Source: Aliidiomarina halalkaliphila
GTDB lineage: Bacteria; Pseudomonadota; Gammaproteobacteria; Enterobacterales; Alteromonadaceae
Assembly (NCBI RefSeq): GCF_007096385.1
Contig: NZ_VJWL01000001.1
Coordinates: forward strand, 620,001 to 684,000
Length of the DNA: 64,000 bases
Direction of reading: 5' to 3'
A model generated the notes under the pieces. It had not been told where the DNA came from, did not search any database, and saw only the letters and a program-made list of their open reading frames with translations. Each line of letters starts with the position of its first letter. Position 1 is the first letter of the stretch. The position numbers and the translations under genes were made by a program. Below are positions 1-9,934 of this stretch, in pieces.

Positions 1-2
1 GG

Positions 3-1865
3 GTAACTGGGGATGTCTACGAGAGCGCACAGTTCTTGTACATATTGGTAGCCGCATGTTTATTTGCGACCTATCCCAAAGAAAAGCGGCTTGATTATAT
101 TCGCCGTTTTTATGATGCAACGTCGATGTTTAAGCTGTCATTGCCAACACCCATTATGTCGGGTGTGCGCACACCTACCCGTCAGTTCAGCTCTTGTGTT
201 CTGATTGAGTGTGGCGATAGCCTTGATTCGATCAATGCCACCGCGAGTGCGATCGTAAAATATGTATCGCAACGAGCGGGTATCGGTATCAACGCGGGTC
301 GGATTCGTGCCCTAGGTAGCCCAATTCGCAATGGTGAAGCCTTCCATACTGGTTGTATTCCTTTCTTTAAGTACTTCCAAACCGCTGTGAAAAGCTGTTC
401 ACAAGGCGGGGTGCGTGGTGGTGCTGCCACTCTCTTCTATCCTCTCTGGCATTTAGAAGTCGAGTCGCTGCTGGTATTGAAGAACAACCGCGGTGTCGAA
501 GAAAACCGAGTTCGTCACCTCGATTATGGCGTACAGTTTAATAAGCTCATGTATCAGCGTCTGGTGAAAGATCAGTACATCACCTTGTTTAGCCCATCGG
601 ATGTACCTGGATTATACGACGCCTTCTTCGCCGACCAAGACGAATTTGAGCGTTTGTATGTGCAATACGAAGCAGACGACAGCATTCGTAAGAAACGTAT
701 CAAGGCCATCGAGTTATTTAGCTTGTTTATGCAAGAACGTGCGAGCACGGGTCGGATTTATCTGCAAAACGTCGACCACACCAACAACCACAGCCCGTTT
801 AATCCGAAGTTAGCACCGGTTCGCCAGAGTAACCTGTGTTTGGAAATCGCGTTGCCAACCAAGCCGTTGCAGCATATTAACGATGAAGAAGGCGAAATCG
901 CCCTCTGTACCCTGTCGGCATTTAACTTAGGAACGATTCAATCTCTCGACGATTTTGAAGAACTGGCGGATCTCGCGGTACGCGCCCTCGATAGCTTGTT
1001 GGATTATCAGGATTACCCTGTTCCTGCGGCTTTCAATGCGTCAATGTCCCGTCGTACTTTGGGTATCGGTGTGATTAACTTCGCTTACTACTTAGCCAAA
1101 AACGGTGTGCGTTACAGTGACGGCAGTGCCAATAATCTCGTTCATCGCACCTTCGAAGCGATTCAGTATTATTTGATGAAAGCCTCGAATGAATTAGCGA
1201 AAGAGAAAGGTGCGTGTCCGAAATTTAATGAAACGACGTATTCAGAAGGCGTTCTACCAATCGATACCTACAAGAAAGACTTGGATGCGATCTGTTCTGA
1301 GCCTTTGCATTACGATTGGGAAGCCTTGCGGGAGTCTGTGAAAAAGCACGGCCTGCGTAACTCAACGCTCTCGGCCTTAATGCCTTCGGAAACTTCGTCA
1401 CAGATCTCCAATGCCACGAACGGTATTGAACCACCACGGGGACATGTGAGCGTGAAATCATCGAAAGATGGCGTGATGAAGCAAGTGGTTCCTGAATATG
1501 AGCGTTTGAAAGACCAATACGAGTTACTTTGGAGCATTCCGAATAATAAAGGCTATCTTGAGCTCGTGGGCATTATGCAAAAACTTGTCGACCAGACAAT
1601 TTCGGCGAATACCAACTACGATCCATCGAAGTTTGAAGGTGGCCGTGTGCCCATGAAGCAGCTATTACAAGATTTGTTGTATGCGTACAAGCTGGGCGTG
1701 AAGACCATGTATTATCACAACACCCGTGATGGTGCTTCCGACAGCCAGATCGATATGAGTGCCAGTATCCGTAAGAAACTCGAAGAAAGCGCCAAGCAAG
1801 GCGAAGCTGTCACTGCTGTCATTGAAGAAGACGATGATTGCGCTGGCGGCGCATGTAAAATTTGA
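3..1865 (+). CDS. nrdA: Ribonucleoside-diphosphate reductase class Ia, alpha subunit (5'-truncated by window edge)
   Basis: Large catalytic subunit that reduces ribonucleoside diphosphates to dNDPs in the cytoplasm. The reading frame is open from the first bases ([11 protein letters not shown]...), so about 160 N-terminal residues, including the ATP-cone allosteric domain, lie outside the window; 620 residues remain of about 760. Catalytic motifs are intact: FSSCVLIE (first redox Cys, C225 in E. coli), NLCLEI (thiyl-radical Cys with flanking Asn and Glu), ALCTLSAFN (second redox Cys), the tandem Tyr pair in GVKTMYYHN for radical transfer, and the C-terminal shuttle cysteines CAGGACKI. nrdB follows 7 nt after the stop, and a ferredoxin and glutaredoxin gene come next. 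The promoter is not visible. Identification is near certain. Confidence 0.98.
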   Translation, partial: VTGDVYESAQFLYILVAACLFATYPKEKRLDYIRRFYDATSMFKLSLPTPIMSGVRTPTRQFSSCVLIECGDSLDSINATASAIVKYVSQRAGIGINAGRIRALGSPIRNGEAFHTGCIPFFKYFQTAVKSCSQGGVRGGAATLFYPLWHLEVESLLVLKNNRGVEENRVRHLDYGVQFNKLMYQRLVKDQYITLFSPSDVPGLYDAFFADQDEFERLYVQYEADDSIRKKRIKAIELFSLFMQERASTGRIYLQNVDHTNNHSPFNPKLAPVRQSNLCLEIALPTKPLQHINDEEGEIALCTLSAFNLGTIQSLDDFEELADLAVRALDSLLDYQDYPVPAAFNASMSRRTLGIGVINFAYYLAKNGVRYSDGSANNLVHRTFEAIQYYLMKASNELAKEKGACPKFNETTYSEGVLPIDTYKKDLDAICSEPLHYDWEALRESVKKHGLRNSTLSALMPSETSSQISNATNGIEPPRGHVSVKSSKDGVMKQVVPEYERLKDQYELLWSIPNNKGYLELVGIMQKLVDQTISANTNYDPSKFEGGRVPMKQLLQDLLYAYKLGVKTMYYHNTRDGASDSQIDMSASIRKKLEESAKQGEAVTAVIEEDDDCAGGACKI

Positions 1866-1872
1866 GGTAATC

Positions 1873-3003
1873 ATGCGTTATTCCACATTTAATCAGACCA
1901 ACGCTAATCCACTGGGGGAGCCGATGTTTTTCGGCAACTCCGTGAATGTCGCCCGCTATGATCAACAGCGGCACCCGATTTTCGAGAAACTGATTGAAAA
2001 ACAATTGAGCTTTTTCTGGCGTCCTGAAGAAGTGGATGTGAGCCGGGATCGGGTCGACTTTCAGAAAGTGTCTGACAGCGAAAAGCATATCTTCATTTCT
2101 AATTTGAAGTACCAAACATTGCTTGATTCGGTGCAAGGTCGAAGCCCGAATATCGCCCTACTTCCTATCGTTTCCTTACCGGAATTAGAAACCTGGATTG
2201 AAACCTGGGCGTTTTCAGAAACGATTCACTCACGTTCGTATACGCACATTTTGCGGAACCTCTTTAGTGATCCCAGCTCCGTGTTCGAAGACATCGTGAA
2301 TAACGAAGAAATTCAAAAGCGTGCGACGGATATTTCGAAGTACTACGACGATTTGATTTTCCATACGCAGTTATGGCAAACCTACGGCGAAGGTGAAGTA
2401 ACTTTAGATGGGGAAACCTACTACGTAAACATTCGTAATCTAAAGAAAAAGCTTTATTTGTGTATTAATTCAGTGAATGCCCTCGAAGCAATTCGTTTTT
2501 ACGTAAGTTTTGCCTGCTCCTTTGCGTTTGCAGAACGAGAGCTCATGGAAGGTAACGCGAAAATTATTCGCTTAATTGCACGGGATGAAAACCTGCATCT
2601 CACCTCCACCCAACATATTATCAATCTGTGGCAACACGGTGAAGACGACCCGGAAATGCAAGAAATTGCCGCAGAGTGTCGTGAGGAAGCCCTTGATATC
2701 TTCCGCAAAGCAGTCGAGCAAGAAAAAGGCTGGGCTAAGTACTTGTTCCAGCATGGCTCCATGATCGGCTTAAACGAACAAATTCTTTGTCAGTACGTCG
2801 AGTACATTGCCAACTTGCGTATGCAGGCCATTGGTTTTGAGCCCGAGTATGAGCAAAAGAACAATCCACTGCCGTGGATGAATAAATACCTCGTGTCCGA
2901 CAACGTGCAAGTGGCTCCACAGGAAGCAGAGATCAGCTCCTACCTCGTGGGTCAGATAGACAGCCAAGTGAGCGTTGACGATTTCGGAGATTTCGATCTG
3001 TAA
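1873..3003 (+). CDS. nrdB: Ribonucleoside-diphosphate reductase class Ia, beta subunit
   Basis: Small subunit carrying the diferric-tyrosyl radical. The frame is open further upstream into nrdA, but ATG 1873 with a GAGGT ribosome site just before it gives MRYSTFNQT and 376 residues, the E. coli NrdB length. Visible motifs: [15 protein letters not shown] (iron-ligand Glu and His plus the radical Tyr), [19 protein letters not shown] (second iron-ligand helix) and the C-terminal tail [11 protein letters not shown], which in this family docks on NrdA. Seven bases after nrdA and five before the ferredoxin gene, so these are cotranscribed. Nothing is missing. Confidence 0.98.
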   Translation: MRYSTFNQTNANPLGEPMFFGNSVNVARYDQQRHPIFEKLIEKQLSFFWRPEEVDVSRDRVDFQKVSDSEKHIFISNLKYQTLLDSVQGRSPNIALLPIVSLPELETWIETWAFSETIHSRSYTHILRNLFSDPSSVFEDIVNNEEIQKRATDISKYYDDLIFHTQLWQTYGEGEVTLDGETYYVNIRNLKKKLYLCINSVNALEAIRFYVSFACSFAFAERELMEGNAKIIRLIARDENLHLTSTQHIINLWQHGEDDPEMQEIAAECREEALDIFRKAVEQEKGWAKYLFQHGSMIGLNEQILCQYVEYIANLRMQAIGFEPEYEQKNNPLPWMNKYLVSDNVQVAPQEAEISSYLVGQIDSQVSVDDFGDFDL

Positions 3004-3008
3004 CCATC

Positions 3009-3272
3009 ATGACTCGGTTTCGCATTCGTATTAACGAAGACATAGACACAGAGGTCGAGGCTGATGCCCCGACCTCTTTGCTTGAGGTTATGGAAGCAGC
3101 CGGACTCGAAGCCAGATATCATTGCCGCAATGGTTTCTGCGGAGCCTGCCGTACAAAGCTAGTGAGTGGCAGTATTCAGTATGCTACCGAACCTCTCGCC
3201 TATGTTCGATCCGGGGATATTCTCCCCTGCGTATGTCACCCTACTTCCGATCTCGAGCTTGAGCATAAGTAA
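3009..3272 (+). CDS. yfaE: [2Fe-2S] ferredoxin, YfaE type, for NrdB cofactor maintenance
   Basis: Plant-type [2Fe-2S] ferredoxin of 87 residues, matching E. coli YfaE (84). The cluster ligands are seen in CRNGFCGAC (C-X4-C-X2-C) and the later CVCHP. In E. coli YfaE supplies electrons to regenerate the diferric-tyrosyl cofactor of NrdB. The position 5 nt downstream of nrdB supports the same role here. ATG 3009 is the only sensible start. Confidence 0.93.
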   Translation: MTRFRIRINEDIDTEVEADAPTSLLEVMEAAGLEARYHCRNGFCGACRTKLVSGSIQYATEPLAYVRSGDILPCVCHPTSDLELEHK

Positions 3273-3378
3273 TTCGGAACCGAACGGGGGTATCGTTTTA
3301 ATCGATTTCACTTTATGCCTAGGTTTTGGCATACTTCGCGCCAGATTTAGATTGCCGTAAGGCCTTGAGGAGTATTGG

Positions 3379-3651
3379 ATGTTAACAGTTATTTTTGGAC
3401 GCCCTGGCTGCCCATTCTGCGTACGCGCAGAACAGATCGCCGAAAAACTTTCAAAAGAGCGAGATGATTTCGAATATCGTTACGTTGATATGATGAAAGA
3501 AGGTATCAGCAAAGCGGATCTGGAAAAAACCATTGGCAAGCCGGTACTCACGGTGCCGCAGATCTTTGTCGACGAGCAACATGTGGGTGGCTGTACCGAA
3601 TTTGAAGCTTACGCAAAAGCAAACCTCGGTCTTTACGCAAACGCGTCATAA
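3379..3651 (+). CDS. grxA: Glutaredoxin 1 (GrxA family)
   Basis: Small thiol-disulfide oxidoreductase of 90 residues, close to E. coli Grx1 along its length. It has the dithiol active site GCPFC (Cys11 and Cys14), the TVPQIFVD cis-Pro loop and the glutathione-binding GGC segment near the C-terminus. Grx1 is a physiological hydrogen donor for class Ia ribonucleotide reductase, and its place about 100 nt downstream of nrdAB-yfaE suggests a functional gene group. The gap before it could hold its own weak promoter (TTGGCA near 3334, TAGATT near 3356). GGAG precedes ATG 3379. A terminator follows. Confidence 0.95.
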   Translation: MLTVIFGRPGCPFCVRAEQIAEKLSKERDDFEYRYVDMMKEGISKADLEKTIGKPVLTVPQIFVDEQHVGGCTEFEAYAKANLGLYANAS

Positions 3652-3685
3652 CTACAGCTAAACATCTGCGAGACCCCCGAATAGC

Positions 3686-3720
3686 AAAAGGCCCGCTCAA
3701 ATCGTAGCGGGCCTTTTTTA
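3686..3720 (+). terminator. Rho-independent terminator after grxA
   Basis: GC-rich stem aggcccgct/agcgggcct with an 8-nt loop, followed by six T. It closes the nrd-grxA group. The A-run on the upstream side means it may also act on the minus strand for the ychJ end of the prp operon, which stops at 3745. Confidence 0.9.
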
Positions 3721-3744
3721 TAGTCAATTATAGTCAACGCAGCA

Positions 3745-4107
3745 CTATCCGCTGTGTTTGCCGCTCACGTAATACCAAACTCCGTTGTCGCGAACAAAAT
3801 ATGACTCTTCTGCAAGCATTCCAAGTTCACCGCCACTGCGATAGAACGCGCGAAAATGCACATGACCTTGATCACCCTGATGACCCGAGGTTAACACCTC
3901 GAGTCGCACCCATTCGGGATTATCGCGCAAATCTAATCGCGGACGGGTACTGGTATGCCATGTCCGCAATAAATAATCTGCCATCCCTAACGCAAAGGCA
4001 CTGTAACGGGAGCGCATCAGTTGCTCCGGTGTTGGCGCTACAGCACCCCTATGATAAAGCTCGCAACATTCCTCATAACTGCGGATTGAGCCACAAGGAC
4101 AAAGCAT
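3745..4107 (-). CDS. YchJ/UPF0225 family protein (short form, one SEC-C-like end)
   Basis: Protein of 120 residues with the N-terminal cysteine cluster CPCGS...YEECCELYHRG and the YSAFALGMADYLLRTWH core typical of YchJ/UPF0225 proteins. E. coli YchJ (about 152 residues) has a second Cys-rich SEC-C motif at its C-terminus; here the protein ends at SGKHSG without one. The family is thought to bind metal through SEC-C; its function is not established. The start codon overlaps the prpF stop by one base (TGATG), so translation is probably coupled to prpF and the gene is the last of the propionate operon. Its link to propionate metabolism is only positional. Confidence 0.85.
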   Translation of the reverse strand: MLCPCGSIRSYEECCELYHRGAVAPTPEQLMRSRYSAFALGMADYLLRTWHTSTRPRLDLRDNPEWVRLEVLTSGHQGDQGHVHFRAFYRSGGELGMLAEESYFVRDNGVWYYVSGKHSG

Positions 4108-5294
4108 CAGAACGAGTCACCAGGAATACGCACCCAACCTTCCATCAAAATCCGTGCACTACGACTCATTAGCGCCTTGGTCGCCGTCCACTGCCCGTTC
4201 ACTTGCGCGACTTCCGCACCGACACGCAAAGTGCCCGAGGGATGGCCGAAGGTCACTTCCGTACGATCGCCACCACCGGCCGCGAGATTGACAAGCGTGC
4301 CTGGAACCGCCGCTGCGGTACCAATAGCCACAGCCGCGGTACCCATCATGGCATGGTGTAGCTTACCCATGGATAGCGCCCGTACCACTAAATCGATATC
4401 CGTTGCAGCCACTGCTTTACCACTGGAGGTGGTGTAACTTTGCGGGCCGGCAACGAATGCGACTTTCGGTGTATGCTGACGTGATTCCGCTTCGCTAAGA
4501 TCATGAATTAGGCCCATCTTCATCGCACCATGGGCACGAATCAATTCGAACATCGCCAACGCTTTGGGATCTTCATTAATGGCGCCCTGCAGTTCCGTAC
4601 CGGTATATCCAATACTATCGGCATTCACGAAAATCGTCGGGATACCGGCATTGATAAAGGTGGCCTGTAAGCGCCCTAAACCGGGAACTTCAAGCTCATC
4701 TACAAGATTCCCCGTAGGAAACATAGAGCCACTCTCGCCATCGTCGGCGGCCGGATCCATAAATTCCACGGGAACTTCCGCCGCTGGGAATGTAACGCCA
4801 TCGAGCTCGAAATCACCTGTTTCTTGCACTTCGCCATTACATATAGGTACACGGGCAACAATGGTTTTACCGATGTTAGCCTGCCAAATACGCACGGTAA
4901 CGCTGCCATTTTCTGGAATGCGATCCGCCGGAATTAATCCGGCATGGATGGCAAAAGGCCCCACTGCCGCAGACAAGTTGCCGCAGTTACCGCTCCAATC
5001 TACGAAAGCTTTGTCAATAGATACCTGTCCGAACAAGTAGTCCACATCATGCTCTGGCTGCTCACTAGCAGACACGATGACCGTTTTACTGGTGCTCGAT
5101 GTGGCGCCGCCCATCCCATCAATTTGTTTTTGATAGGGATCAGGGCTGCCAATCACTCGCAGCAGTAACGCATCTCGCGCCTTCCCAGGCGTCTGAGCAA
5201 CGTCGGGAAGTTGATCGCGCCGAAAGAACACGCCTTTACTTGTCCCGCCACGCATATAGGTGGCGGGAATTTTCACTTGGGCTACAACGCTCAT
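4107..5294 (-). CDS. prpF: 2-methylaconitate cis-trans isomerase PrpF
   Basis: Isomerase of the AcnD-dependent methylcitrate cycle, converting the trans-2-methylaconitate made by AcnD to the cis isomer. About 395 residues with the PrpF features YMRGGTSKGVFFRRDQLP at the N-terminus, GGATSSTSKTVIVS, the first catalytic-loop Cys in SGNCGNLSAAVGPFAI and C-terminal VTFGHPSGTLRVGAEV. ATG 5294 is preferred to the in-frame TTG three bases upstream. It begins 3 nt after the acnD stop, in the usual acnD-prpF order. The pair replaces PrpD. Confidence 0.95.
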   Translation of the reverse strand: MSVVAQVKIPATYMRGGTSKGVFFRRDQLPDVAQTPGKARDALLLRVIGSPDPYQKQIDGMGGATSSTSKTVIVSASEQPEHDVDYLFGQVSIDKAFVDWSGNCGNLSAAVGPFAIHAGLIPADRIPENGSVTVRIWQANIGKTIVARVPICNGEVQETGDFELDGVTFPAAEVPVEFMDPAADDGESGSMFPTGNLVDELEVPGLGRLQATFINAGIPTIFVNADSIGYTGTELQGAINEDPKALAMFELIRAHGAMKMGLIHDLSEAESRQHTPKVAFVAGPQSYTTSSGKAVAATDIDLVVRALSMGKLHHAMMGTAAVAIGTAAAVPGTLVNLAAGGGDRTEVTFGHPSGTLRVGAEVAQVNGQWTATKALMSRSARILMEGWVRIPGDSF

Positions 5295-5297
5295 CAA

Positions 5298-7886
5298 TTA
5301 TGCCTCAGATTGTAGGAAATCTTTTGCAAAGCGCTGTAAAACGCCACCTGCGGAATAGATTTCCAGCTCTTCTGCGGTATCCAAACGACACTTCACTGGA
5401 ACCTTATCGACATCACCGCTATGGCGGTGAATCACTAGGGTTAATGTAGCCCCTGGCGCCGCTTCACCTTCTACATCAAACACTTCCGTGCCATCAATAT
5501 GTAAGGTTTTACGTGTAGTGCCTGGCTCAAATTCAAGCGGCATCACCCCCATACCAATTAAATTGGTGCGGTGAATACGCTCAAATCCTTCAGCCACGAT
5601 ACTCTCGACACCGGCTAACCGAACGCCTTTGGCAGCCCAATCCCGCGAAGAGCCTTGGCCGTAATCAGCGCCCGCAATAATAATCAGCGGCTGTTTACGA
5701 TCCATATAGGTTTCAATAGCTTCCCACATACGCACGACTTTGCCTTCCGGCTCAATTCGCGCCAGTGAACCCTGCTTCACCTTGCCGTCTTCCAACACCA
5801 TTTCATTAAAGAGTTTTGGGTTCGCAAAAGTGGCACGTTGTGCGGTTAAATGATCGCCACGGTGCGTTGCATAGGAGTTAAAGTCTTCTTCTGGAACGCC
5901 CATACTTGCCAAATATTCACCGGCCGCACTGTCGCGCATAATGGCATTCGATGGTGACAGATGGTCAGTGGTAATATTGTCACCTAATACCGCCAACGGA
6001 CGCATTCCTTTTAGGGTGGGCTTGTGCGCCAAGGCTCCTTCCCAGTAAGGCGGACGACGAATATAGGTGCTCTGGGGGCGCCAGTCATACAAGGGACTAA
6101 TAGACTCACCATAATCTACGCTCAGATTGAACATAGGATCATAGGTCTTCTTGTACTGTTCTGGTTTTACCGCTTGCTTCACGATGGCATCGATTTCTTC
6201 ATCGCTTGGCCAAATATCCTTCAAGGTAATTGGATTACCTTCAGCATCAATGCCCAAAGCATCAGTTTCGATATCAAAGCGGATGGTCCCAGCAATGGCG
6301 TACGCCACAACCAGAGGTGGTGATGCTAAGAAAGCTTGCTTTGCATAAGGATGAATGCGGCCATCAAAGTTCCGATTACCCGAAAGTACCGCAGTGGCGT
6401 ATAAATCACGCTCCACAACTTCTTTCTCGATAAGCGGGTCAAGGGCACCACTCATACCATTACAGGTCGTACAGGCAAAACCAACGACACCAAAGCCTAG
6501 TTCTTCGAGCTCCGGCAATAAGTTGGCTTCTTCCAAATACATTTTTACTGTCTTTGAGCCCGGCGCCAACGAGGTTTTTACCCATGGTTTGCGGGTTAAT
6601 CCGAGTTTATTGGCATTACGGGCTATTAAGCCCGCCGCAATCATATTGCGTGGATTACTGGTATTGGTACACGAAGTGATCGCCGCAATAATACAGGCAC
6701 CATCAGGCATTTTGCCGTCTTCTTGTTCCCATTTACCAGCAATACCCCTGCTGGTCAGCTCCCGCGCAGGTAACAATGCATGTGGGTTCGAAGGACCAGC
6801 TAAGTTGCGCTCAACACGACTCAAGTCAAACGTCAGAACTCGTTCATAGTCGGCTGTTTTTAAGCTATCCGCCCATAAGCCAGTTTCTTTGGCGTAAGTT
6901 TCTACCAAGGCAACTTGATCATCTTCACGACCGGTCAGTTTTAAATAATCGATTGTTTGCTGATCGATATAGAACATGGCCGCAGTAGCACCATATTCTG
7001 GGGTCATATTTGAAATCGTGGCGCGATCACCAATGGAAAGCCCATCAGCCCCTTCACCGAAGAATTCCAGATAGGCACCCACAACACGCTCTCGACGCAA
7101 AAACTCAGTAATTGCCAACACCAAATCGGTACTGGTAATTCCAGGTTGGAGTTTTCCGGTAAGCTCAACACCAATAATATCAGGCAAGCGCATATATGAC
7201 GCACGACCGAGCATGACGCTTTCCGCTTCTAAACCACCCACACCCACAGAAATAACGCCCAAGGCATCCACCATCGGGGTATGGCTATCGGTACCTACGC
7301 AGGTATCAGGAAAGGCTACACCATCACGTACTTGCACCACTGGAGACATTTTCTCCAGATTGATTTGGTGCATGATGCCGTTACCTGGCGGGATCACATC
7401 CACGTTTTTAAACGCGGTTTTGGTCCAGTTAATAAAATGAAAGCGATCGTCGTTTCGGCGGTCTTCAATGGCACGATTTTTCTCGAAAGCTTCTTTATCA
7501 AAGCCCGCATGTTCTACCGCCAATGAGTGGTCCACGATCAATTGCGTCGGCACCACGGGGTTTACTTTTGCTGGGTCACCGCCTTCAGCGGCGATCGCAT
7601 CGCGTAATCCTGCTAAATCAACAAGGGCAGTTTGACCGAGAATATCGTGGCACACCACCCGCGCTGGAAACCACGGGAAGTCCAGATCACGTTTGCGCTC
7701 AATAAACTGCAGTAAACTTTCTCTGAGCATGTCAGGATCACAGCGGCGAACCAAGTTCTCTGCCAGAATCCGAGATGTATATGGGAGCTTGGCATAAGCC
7801 CCCGGTTGAATCGCTTCCACGGCTTCTCGCGTATCGAAATACTCGAGATTCGTGCCAGGTAAGCGTTTACGATATTCAGTATTCAT
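5298..7886 (-). CDS. acnD: Fe/S-dependent 2-methylcitrate dehydratase AcnD
   Basis: Aconitase-family enzyme of 862 residues that dehydrates 2-methylcitrate in propionate catabolism. [4Fe-4S] ligands are visible in SSCTNTSNP and ACTTCNGMSG, and the swivel-domain substrate loop in GADYGQGSSRDWAAKG. Further aconitase-like motifs are GTDSHTPMVDALGV and GDNITTDHLSPSNAI. It is distinguished from housekeeping AcnA by context (directly followed by prpF, preceded by prpC) and by a shorter length. Its start has an AAGAGAG ribosome site, 7 nt after the prpC stop. Confidence 0.95.
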   Translation of the reverse strand: MNTEYRKRLPGTNLEYFDTREAVEAIQPGAYAKLPYTSRILAENLVRRCDPDMLRESLLQFIERKRDLDFPWFPARVVCHDILGQTALVDLAGLRDAIAAEGGDPAKVNPVVPTQLIVDHSLAVEHAGFDKEAFEKNRAIEDRRNDDRFHFINWTKTAFKNVDVIPPGNGIMHQINLEKMSPVVQVRDGVAFPDTCVGTDSHTPMVDALGVISVGVGGLEAESVMLGRASYMRLPDIIGVELTGKLQPGITSTDLVLAITEFLRRERVVGAYLEFFGEGADGLSIGDRATISNMTPEYGATAAMFYIDQQTIDYLKLTGREDDQVALVETYAKETGLWADSLKTADYERVLTFDLSRVERNLAGPSNPHALLPARELTSRGIAGKWEQEDGKMPDGACIIAAITSCTNTSNPRNMIAAGLIARNANKLGLTRKPWVKTSLAPGSKTVKMYLEEANLLPELEELGFGVVGFACTTCNGMSGALDPLIEKEVVERDLYATAVLSGNRNFDGRIHPYAKQAFLASPPLVVAYAIAGTIRFDIETDALGIDAEGNPITLKDIWPSDEEIDAIVKQAVKPEQYKKTYDPMFNLSVDYGESISPLYDWRPQSTYIRRPPYWEGALAHKPTLKGMRPLAVLGDNITTDHLSPSNAIMRDSAAGEYLASMGVPEEDFNSYATHRGDHLTAQRATFANPKLFNEMVLEDGKVKQGSLARIEPEGKVVRMWEAIETYMDRKQPLIIIAGADYGQGSSRDWAAKGVRLAGVESIVAEGFERIHRTNLIGMGVMPLEFEPGTTRKTLHIDGTEVFDVEGEAAPGATLTLVIHRHSGDVDKVPVKCRLDTAEELEIYSAGGVLQRFAKDFLQSEA

Positions 7887-7893
7887 AGCTCTC

Positions 7894-9018
7894 TTACCGT
7901 TTGTTTAATGCGGGAACTGAGCGTGGTGCTGGTCCAGTATAATCGGCACTTGGGCGAATAATGCGGTTGTTAGCCCGTTGCTCTTTCACATGTGCTGTCC
8001 AGCCCGTAACCCGCGACATAACGAAAATAGGCGTGAAAAGTTTGGTTGGAATGCCCATATAGTGATAAGCCGACGCATGGAAAAAATCGGCATTCGGGAA
8101 CAGTTTCTTCTCGCGCCACATGACTTCTTCACAGCGAACAGATACATCATACAAACGACGATCACCGAACTCGTCAGCTAATTTTTCCGACCAGCCTTTA
8201 ATAATGTCGTTGCGCGGATCAAATTCACGGTACACCGCATGGCCAAAGCCCATGATCTTTTCTTTGCGTGCGAGCATTTCCATCAAGGTTTTCTCAGCGT
8301 GGTCTGGATCCTTCATACCTTGGATCAGATCCATCGCCGCTTCGTTGGCACCGCCATGCAGTGGCCCACGTAAAGAACCAATGGCTCCAGTGACGCAAGA
8401 GAAAATATCCGATAAGGTCGACGCACACACGCGAGCAGTGAACGTAGAGGCATTAAACTCATGCTCTGCATAAAGAATCAACGAGGTATTCATCACAGCC
8501 GCGTGCAGATCAGACGGCTTTTTATCATGCAATAAATGCAAGAAATGGGCGCCAACTGACTCGTCATCAGTTTCTGTTTCGATACGCACACCATCGTGAC
8601 TAAAGCGATACCAATACAACAGAATACTTGGAAATACGGCGATCAGACGCTCAATTTTGTCGTCCGCTTGGCTAAAATCTTCTTCCCCTTCCAAGTTACC
8701 TAAGAATGAGCAACCAGTTCGCATGACATCCATCGGATGGGCGTCAGCTGGAATACGCTCAAGCACATCTTTTAGCGCTTGCGGCAGGCCACGTAGGGTT
8801 TTCAGACGGCCCCGGTAGGCGATCAGCTGATCGCTGTTCGGTAATTCGCCGTGGGCTAACAGATAGGCGACTTCTTCAAAGCTCACTTTATCGGCAAGCT
8901 CTTTAATATCATAGCCGTAATAGGTTAATCCTGAGCCACTTTGGCCAACGGTACATAATGCTGTTTGTCCTGCGACTTGACCGCGCAAACCTGCGCCACC
9001 TAATTTCTTATCAACCAT
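7894..9018 (-). CDS. prpC: 2-methylcitrate synthase
   Basis: Condenses propionyl-CoA with oxaloacetate to 2-methylcitrate. At 374 residues it has the compact citrate-synthase length typical of PrpC. Catalytic residues sit in LRGPLHGGANEAAM (His), MGFGHAVYREFDPRND (His) and the later Asp region. An AAGGAG ribosome site precedes ATG 9018. It lies between prpB and acnD in one minus-strand operon. Confidence 0.95.
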   Translation of the reverse strand: MVDKKLGGAGLRGQVAGQTALCTVGQSGSGLTYYGYDIKELADKVSFEEVAYLLAHGELPNSDQLIAYRGRLKTLRGLPQALKDVLERIPADAHPMDVMRTGCSFLGNLEGEEDFSQADDKIERLIAVFPSILLYWYRFSHDGVRIETETDDESVGAHFLHLLHDKKPSDLHAAVMNTSLILYAEHEFNASTFTARVCASTLSDIFSCVTGAIGSLRGPLHGGANEAAMDLIQGMKDPDHAEKTLMEMLARKEKIMGFGHAVYREFDPRNDIIKGWSEKLADEFGDRRLYDVSVRCEEVMWREKKLFPNADFFHASAYHYMGIPTKLFTPIFVMSRVTGWTAHVKEQRANNRIIRPSADYTGPAPRSVPALNKR

Positions 9019-9052
9019 GTCTCACTCCTTAACTGTCAAATTCAAAAAATGC

Positions 9053-9934
9053 TTATTTCTTTGTGAAAAGCGCGTCGAGCTTTTCTTCAAATGCGTGATA
9101 ATTCAAGAAATCATAGAGCTCGGCACGGGTTTGCATTGTGTCGACAACATCCTTCTGATCACCTGTGGCCAGAATATTTTCATACACGTTTAGCGCCGCT
9201 TTGTTCATGGCTCGGAAGGCGCTCAATGGGTACAACACCATTTCTACCCCGACTTCTGCCAATTCACGGCGATTAAACAAGGGTGTAGCGCCAAATTCAG
9301 TGATATTCGCCAATACTGGCACATTCAGTGCGTCGGTGAAGGCTTTATATTGCTCAAGGGTGTGCACCGCTTCGGCAAAGATGGCATCAGCGCCAGCGTC
9401 GACACAAGCTTGTGCACGTTCAATCGCTGCTTCCAAACCTTCTTGTTGCAAGGCATCAGTGCGCGCCATGATTAAAAACTGGTCATCGATTCGCGCATCT
9501 ACTGCCGCTTTCACCCGATCCACCATTTCCCCTTGGGAAACAATTTCTTTATTCGGTCGGTGACCACAACGCTTTTGCGCCACTTGGTCTTCAATATGAA
9601 AACCGGCGGCCCCAGCCCGGGTCATTTCTTTCACGGTCCGAGCAATATTAAAGGCACCGCCCCAGCCCGTATCGGCATCCACCAACAATGGCAAATCCGT
9701 GGCACCGGTAATGCGGCGGATGTCTTCACACACATCGTTTAACGATGTCATTCCCAAATCAGGCAATCCAAAAGACGCATTGGCAACCCCTGCTCCCGAT
9801 AAGTATAGGGCTTTGTGTCCGACACGTTCAGCCATCATGGCGGTATACGCATTAATGGTACCCACGATCTGTAACGGTTGGTTGTCGGCAATGGCTTGAC
9901 GCAGTTTCGCGCCTGCACTTTCAGTTCGGTTCAT
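9053..9934 (-). CDS. prpB: 2-methylisocitrate lyase
   Basis: Cleaves 2-methylisocitrate to pyruvate and succinate. ATG 9934 ([15 protein letters not shown]) is preceded by AAGGAA and gives 293 residues, the PrpB length; a longer reading from 9985 would overlap gntR by about 65 nt and lacks support. Signature features: [10 protein letters not shown] with the catalytic Cys, [10 protein letters not shown] metal-binding aspartates and GFHIEDQV. The first bases overlap the gntR 3' end by 14 nt, indicating cotranscription with the regulator. Confidence 0.95.
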   Translation of the reverse strand: MNRTESAGAKLRQAIADNQPLQIVGTINAYTAMMAERVGHKALYLSGAGVANASFGLPDLGMTSLNDVCEDIRRITGATDLPLLVDADTGWGGAFNIARTVKEMTRAGAAGFHIEDQVAQKRCGHRPNKEIVSQGEMVDRVKAAVDARIDDQFLIMARTDALQQEGLEAAIERAQACVDAGADAIFAEAVHTLEQYKAFTDALNVPVLANITEFGATPLFNRRELAEVGVEMVLYPLSAFRAMNKAALNVYENILATGDQKDVVDTMQTRAELYDFLNYHAFEEKLDALFTKK

